A stretch of 64,000 nucleotides of DNA from CAYINU01 sp964364855 (lineage in GTDB: Bacteria; Margulisbacteria; Marinamargulisbacteria; CAYINU01): contig CAYINU010000001.1 of assembly GCA_964364855.1 (NCBI GenBank), positions 1 through 64,000 of the forward strand, read 5' to 3'. Positions 60,521-64,000 of the stretch are shown here, in pieces; position 1 is the first letter of the stretch, and each line of letters opens with the position of its first letter. Under the pieces are notes generated by a model. That model was not told the DNA's origin, did no database searches, and saw only the letters and a program-made list of their open reading frames with translations. The position numbers and the translations under genes are program-made.

Positions 60521-61128
60521 TAAAACAGAGTCAGGCGCAGGGCTTCTACTTTTTCAGCAAAGGCACCTGCTCCGTCTCCCTTTCGGGCCAAGGCTTCGCT
60601 GAGCAGATAATGAATGGCCGCCGCCCGGGGCTCGATGGCCAAGGCTTTTCGGCATAGGGAGATGGACTCCTCCACCGCGCCTTGTTCGCCTTTAATCAGC
60701 GCCAGATACCCCATCGCCCAAATGTGTTTGGGGTCATTGAGTAAGATTTTTTCAAACTCAGTTTGGGACTTGTCCTTTTGGTCGGTGAAATAGTAAGCGA
60801 ATGCCAATTTGAAATGGAGGCGCCAGTTGAGGGGTTCCTTTTGGACCCATTCTTCATAGTGTTGCACGGCCCGAGTCGGAAATGCGGGGTCGAGGTCGGG
60901 AATTTTTCTCAGTTCGTCCCAGCCGGACAACACGCGGCCTGTATAAGCGTGGGTCATGGCCAAGTCAAATCGTGCTTGGGCAGATTTGGGATTGGCTTTG
61001 ACGGCGGCTTTGTGGATCCGGAGTTCTTGCTTCATTTCGGCAGACAATGGCACATCAGCTCGCACCGGTACGACAGTGAGAATGGCCAGTAAAACGCCCG
61101 ACAGTAGGAAGGCAAGCCGTGAGATCAT
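60520..61128 (-). CDS. Exported TPR-repeat protein
   Basis: A 202-residue protein with a signal peptide (MISRLAFLLSGVLLAILTVVPVRA) and four or five tetratricopeptide repeats (AQARFDLAMTHAYTGRVLSGWDELRKIPDLDPAFP, WRLHFKLAFAYYFTDQKDKSQTEFEKILLNDPKH, AMGYLALIKGEQGAVEESISLCRKALAIEPRA). It is a periplasmic protein-protein adaptor. Being coupled to lptC and a glycosyltransferase, it may help envelope assembly; this is inferred from context. Confidence 0.8.
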   Translation of the reverse strand: MISRLAFLLSGVLLAILTVVPVRADVPLSAEMKQELRIHKAAVKANPKSAQARFDLAMTHAYTGRVLSGWDELRKIPDLDPAFPTRAVQHYEEWVQKEPLNWRLHFKLAFAYYFTDQKDKSQTEFEKILLNDPKHIWAMGYLALIKGEQGAVEESISLCRKALAIEPRAAAIHYLLSEALARKGDGAGAFAEKVEALRLTLF

Positions 61129-61129
61129 C

Positions 61130-62002
61130 TCACTTATTTTGACTGATCAAATAGGGGCTGTAAATCGAATCTTTCAAAATGCAGGCCATCACGGTCTTAT
61201 ACGCTTTCGCCCATTCGTGGTGGGATGTTAAAAAAAGTCCCGCCAGGCGATGCCAGATCCACATCGGCACAATGTAAACCAAAAGCAAGGTTTTATATAT
61301 CGTATAGACGAGAGGGCCATAAAACTTCCGGCAAAAATACAATCCTCCTCGCAAGCCTTCTACCATCGACTGCGGTCGGCGTCCCGCGGTAGACAGTCCG
61401 CCAAAATGGACCACTTGGGCAGCTGGGTAATAGATGATCTGGTAACCGGCTTGTATGACAGTGCGGCACAAGTCGAGATCCTCGTTATAAAAAAAGTAGT
61501 GCTCATCAAAGCCGCCGACGGACTCAAAAAGTGCTTTTTTCATCAGCATCGCTGCCCCACTGACAAAGGAAACCGATCGAGGCGTTTCGGTGTGGTAACG
61601 CCATCGGGACAACAGTCCTCCGCTACCCTGCACTGTGCCGTCACCGTTTCTCAATTGGGGTCCCACGATGCCCGTTTTGGGGTGGGCCTTCAGGTAGGTG
61701 ATCAACCTATCGATGGCATCTGCGCGGACCACGGTATCGTTGTTGAGGAAAAACAGCAGGCTTCCACGGGCTAGCCGCACACCTTGGTTGTTGGCTGCTG
61801 AAAATCCGATATTGTCCGAATTTTCCACCAACGTAACAGGGTAGGTGCTGGCCTTGATCACGGCTACCGAATCGTCCGTGGAGTGGTTATCAACGACAAT
61901 CACTTCGTACTGACTTTCGGTTTGGCTGGCAAAAACCGAGTCCAGACACGCTTGCAAGAAACGGCCCCCGTTATAGTTCACGATGACAATACTCAGATCC
62001 AT
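61130..62002 (-). CDS. Family 2 glycosyltransferase (rhamnosyltransferase-like)
   Basis: A 290-residue GT-A enzyme. The nucleotide-sugar site is SIVIVNYNGGRFLQACLDSV and VIVVDNHSTDDSV, the DxD-like motif is LFFLNNDTVVR, and the acceptor part is FDEHYFFYNEDLDLCRTVIQAGYQIIYYPAAQVVHFGGLS. The ExD of YNEDLDLC is typical of GT2 rhamnosyltransferase-like proteins. A hydrophobic tail (YKTLLLVYIVPMWIWHRLAGLFL) may hold it at the inner membrane. It probably adds sugar to LPS or another envelope glycan. Confidence 0.9.
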   Translation of the reverse strand: MDLSIVIVNYNGGRFLQACLDSVFASQTESQYEVIVVDNHSTDDSVAVIKASTYPVTLVENSDNIGFSAANNQGVRLARGSLLFFLNNDTVVRADAIDRLITYLKAHPKTGIVGPQLRNGDGTVQGSGGLLSRWRYHTETPRSVSFVSGAAMLMKKALFESVGGFDEHYFFYNEDLDLCRTVIQAGYQIIYYPAAQVVHFGGLSTAGRRPQSMVEGLRGGLYFCRKFYGPLVYTIYKTLLLVYIVPMWIWHRLAGLFLTSHHEWAKAYKTVMACILKDSIYSPYLISQNK

Positions 62003-62004
62003 TT

Positions 62005-62532
62005 TTAAAAAAATGTAGCGGGATCAATCACCCGATGGGTTTCAAGCAAAGGGTGAACCAATAACCCTTGGCTATGGGAGCGGGTTTCGAGCACTTGTGG
62101 CAGCAGGGCTGACCGGATAAAGTCAGGCGAGGCATCGGGTTCAAACTGCAGGCCCCAAATCGTGGACTTTTCGATATGGTCAACGGATACCGGACGTAGC
62201 TTGGCTGCGATGTGTTCTTTTTCGGGGACTTCTTTGAAGGTGCGGTTAAACACCTGGACCCACACGGAATGGAGGTCCGCCACGTCCGTGGGCCACGTGT
62301 TGACACTGGCGGTTTCTTTGTTGGGATTAATGAGGTAGTACGTCTCGTCTAAGAGCTGGTGGATTTTACCGGTGAGGGCGGCTTTGTCGAATGTTCCGCC
62401 AAACCGCCAGCAGGATAGACGTGATAGCCGCCGAAGTGCTTTTACACCCAATAACTGGTGAATGGCTTCCAAGGCGGACAGGGCGTGCAAATCGGTTTGT
62501 TTGAGTGCGGAGACAACGGTGACGCTCATCAT
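62005..62532 (-). CDS. Probable tandem PurS-like protein
   Basis: A 175-residue protein starting inside the purQ stop (ATGATGA). The first ~75 residues follow a PurS-like pattern: a beta strand VTVVSALK, helix ALEAIHQLLGV, strand ALRRLSRLSCWRF, helix TGKIHQLLDE, and the end LINPNKE. The second half repeats it (VWVQVFNRTF, STIWGLQFEPD, then GLLVHPLLETHRVID, which echoes the LLANPVIEDY end of PurS). PurS bridges PurQ and PurL in FGAM synthase. Identity is by fold pattern and neighbour only, since sequence similarity is low. PurL is not in the window. Confidence 0.5.
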   Translation of the reverse strand: MMSVTVVSALKQTDLHALSALEAIHQLLGVKALRRLSRLSCWRFGGTFDKAALTGKIHQLLDETYYLINPNKETASVNTWPTDVADLHSVWVQVFNRTFKEVPEKEHIAAKLRPVSVDHIEKSTIWGLQFEPDASPDFIRSALLPQVLETRSHSQGLLVHPLLETHRVIDPATFF

Positions 62533-63320
62533 GCGTAGGTGACTTGCTTAAGAGATTCAAAAATGGCTGTCCACGGCCCGGGCATATCGGCGGTGCCAAG
62601 GGTGTCTCGATCCGGACGGTGCACCCAGCTGGGCAGCTGGCGGGAAAAGGCTGCGCGTTCGGGGTGGGGCATAATCGCTAGCGCGTTTCCAGCCCGATTG
62701 GCAATGCCGGCAATATTAAGGGTGGCACCATTGGGATTGGTCGGGAAGTGCGAATCGGTTTTACCGTTTACAGTGACGTAGCGCCATTGGGCGAGGGTAT
62801 CAATATCCCCCGAAATGGATTCGGCAAACACAAAACGGCCTTCGCCGTGATTCACAGGAATGGGGAGTTTTTGAGCAGAGTCAGACCATTGTGTGAATCG
62901 GCTGCGGTCCGCATGAAACGCCCGGACAAATACCCAGTCGCAAATGAATCCGAACGGCCGATGAGAAACGGTATTGGCGGCCAGTGCCATTTCGATCTGA
63001 TACGCGCCGCCGACGTTGGGCACAATACCGGACTCGGCCAAAATCTGGCATCCGTTACAGATGCCCAAGATGGGTTTTTGAGCTTGGTCGGCCTTGATTA
63101 GCCAAGCCATGATGGGCAACTTGGCGGCAATGGCACCGGCCCGCACACGATCCTGGTACGAAAACCCTCCCGGCAATACGTAGCCGTCGTAGTGATGAAA
63201 AGTGCTTTCCTCGCAATTCCAACGAAGGATATCAGCGTCCATTCCTGCTGCCCGGATGGCGTAGACCGTTTCATACTCACAATTGCTTCCGGGGAATTGG
63301 ATAACGGCGATGCGGGTCAT
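62529..63320 (-). CDS. purQ: Phosphoribosylformylglycinamidine synthase, glutaminase subunit
   Basis: A 263-residue class I glutamine amidotransferase. The nucleophile Cys is in LGICNGCQILAESGIVPN, and the catalytic His-Glu in MPHPERA. IQFPGSNCEYETVYAIRAAGMD and YVLPGGFSYQDRVRAGAIAA are diagnostic of PurQ. It supplies ammonia to PurL in the fourth step of purine synthesis. It overlaps the thioredoxin-reductase-like gene upstream and the PurS-like gene downstream by ATGA. Slightly longer than the ~230 residues of stand-alone PurQ of Bacillus type. Confidence 0.93.
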   Translation of the reverse strand: MTRIAVIQFPGSNCEYETVYAIRAAGMDADILRWNCEESTFHHYDGYVLPGGFSYQDRVRAGAIAAKLPIMAWLIKADQAQKPILGICNGCQILAESGIVPNVGGAYQIEMALAANTVSHRPFGFICDWVFVRAFHADRSRFTQWSDSAQKLPIPVNHGEGRFVFAESISGDIDTLAQWRYVTVNGKTDSHFPTNPNGATLNIAGIANRAGNALAIMPHPERAAFSRQLPSWVHRPDRDTLGTADMPGPWTAIFESLKQVTYA

Positions 63321-64000
63321 CGTGCGCCATCCTGGATTTCACGGCAGATGTTGATGGCAGCAATCATGCCGTCCGAAACGGCGGTGGCGATCTGGCGAAT
63401 TTGCTTGGATCGGATATCTCCGGCAGCGTAAATACCGGCGATGCTGGTGCGCATCAATTCATCCGTGACGATATAGCCTTTTTCGTCCCGCTGCAGCGGC
63501 AAGGCAAACAGCGCATCGGGCGGGATGCGACCTGCATAAATAAAGATACCTTTGACATCGATCCAGGTATGTTGTCCGGTAATGACGTGGGTGACTTTCA
63601 TCTTTTCGACTTTGTCGATACCGAAGACTTCGGTCAGTTCGGAATTCCACATCAAGGTGACGTGGGGATTGTTGAGAATTTTGTCTTTGAGTTGATCGAC
63701 GGCTTTGAGCTGGTCGGAGCGGTGAACCAAGTAAACCGTGTTGGAAAAACGGGACAAATAGTCTGCGGCATAGGACGCACAATTGCCTCCGCCGATGACG
63801 GCAATATCGGTTCCCGAATAACTATCGGCATCGCACTGCGCAAAATACGAGATACCTCGGCCAAAAAAGGTTCGCTCATAGGGCATATTCAGGCGTTTCG
63901 GCTCTAGCCCGACGGCCAGCAAAATGGTTCGGGCTTTGTAGATCTGGCCCAGATCCGTGCGCACCATTTTGACGGGCTGGTTGATCTGGTCGATGGCCTC
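63317..64000 (-). CDS. Thioredoxin reductase-like flavoprotein lacking the CxxC, 5' partial
   Basis: The C-terminal ~227 residues of a TrxB-fold protein; the gene continues past the window end. Visible are the NADPH motif IAVIGGGNCASYAADYL, LVHRSDQLKA, and the FAD C-terminal motif GIYAAGDIRSKQIRQIATAVSDGMIAAINI. In the place where TrxB has CATC, this protein reads YFAQCD, so the first redox Cys is Phe and only one Cys remains. It cannot work as a standard dithiol thioredoxin reductase; it may be an NADPH or ferredoxin-linked reductase of another kind. It overlaps purQ by ATGA. Confidence 0.82.
   Translation of the reverse strand, partial: EAIDQINQPVKMVRTDLGQIYKARTILLAVGLEPKRLNMPYERTFFGRGISYFAQCDADSYSGTDIAVIGGGNCASYAADYLSRFSNTVYLVHRSDQLKAVDQLKDKILNNPHVTLMWNSELTEVFGIDKVEKMKVTHVITGQHTWIDVKGIFIYAGRIPPDALFALPLQRDEKGYIVTDELMRTSIAGIYAAGDIRSKQIRQIATAVSDGMIAAINICREIQDGAR

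Overview
The window looks like a chromosomal scaffold of a Gram-negative, respiring, heterotrophic bacterium from a poorly sampled lineage. A complete cbb3 oxidase locus (ccoI, ccoS, a ccoN-ccoO fusion, ccoQ, a one-haem ccoP, ccoG and a TauE/DsbD-like protein), a mitochondrial-type aconitase and a full beta-oxidation block (fadE, fadB/J, fadA/I, acyl-CoA synthetase) point to oxygen or micro-oxic respiration on fatty acids. LptC, a TolC-like exporter and a SurA/PpiD-like isomerase show a lipopolysaccharide outer membrane. SepF, usually found in Firmicutes, Actinobacteria and Cyanobacteria, sits in the same genome; LPS plus SepF suggests the Cyanobacteria/Margulisbacteria neighbourhood. That placement is inference and is not proven here.

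Layout. 1-2.3 kb: HD-GYP remnant at the edge, ferritin, an AbiE-type toxin-antitoxin pair. 2.4-10.4 kb: a membrane LuxR regulator, a 1586-residue ankyrin protein with a partner lipoprotein, and a frameshifted ankyrin/MORN gene. 10.4-20.5 kb: aconitase (broken by a gap), a DUF4143-type ATPase, ksgA-pdxA, mgtC-like, a lone HipB-like repressor, ilvD, a TolC-like protein, cutA, and a 124-bp fold-back element that supplies the stop codons of two convergent genes. 20.5-31.1 kb: one long minus-strand run, from a LuxR regulator through nitrilase, epimerase, yggS, sepF, mazG, transketolase, rseP and ftsEX to a PPIase. 31.2-38.8 kb: the plus-strand cbb3 locus. 38.8-49.7 kb: minus-strand fatty-acid degradation with fmdB and UPF0182. 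49.7-54.2 kb: a second eukaryote-like block (RING/U-box-like protein, a 962-residue unknown, a second lipoprotein). 54.3-59.2 kb: a second DUF4143-type ATPase, a CNNM/CBS protein, a decayed third ATPase, 73-bp repeats, tRNA-Met, a phosphodiesterase and an MNT/HEPN pair. 59.2-64 kb: a minus-strand operon trxR-like, purQ, PurS-like, GT2, TPR, lptC, rluB.

Two expression styles can be seen. Many housekeeping genes have Shine-Dalgarno sites or TAATG/ATGA overlaps. Several accessory genes (both DUF4143-type ATPases, hipB, the MNT gene) instead have a -10 box 6-7 bases before the ATG and so look leaderless. Upstream of the ATPases are palindromes centred on TCGCGA; for the second ATPase these form two abutting 32-bp inverted-repeat units lying on a near-consensus promoter. 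This is the best candidate here for an undescribed self-regulating system.

Small repeats have entered coding sequence in frame: a 51-bp (17-codon) unit in tandem in both the copper ATPase and the acyl-CoA synthetase, read from opposite strands, and a palindromic repeat inside yggS.

There are two 100-N gaps. The one in ftsE is a false gap flanked by a duplicated 55 bp; the one in aconitase hides more sequence than its N count. No gene-free stretch exceeds 300 bases.
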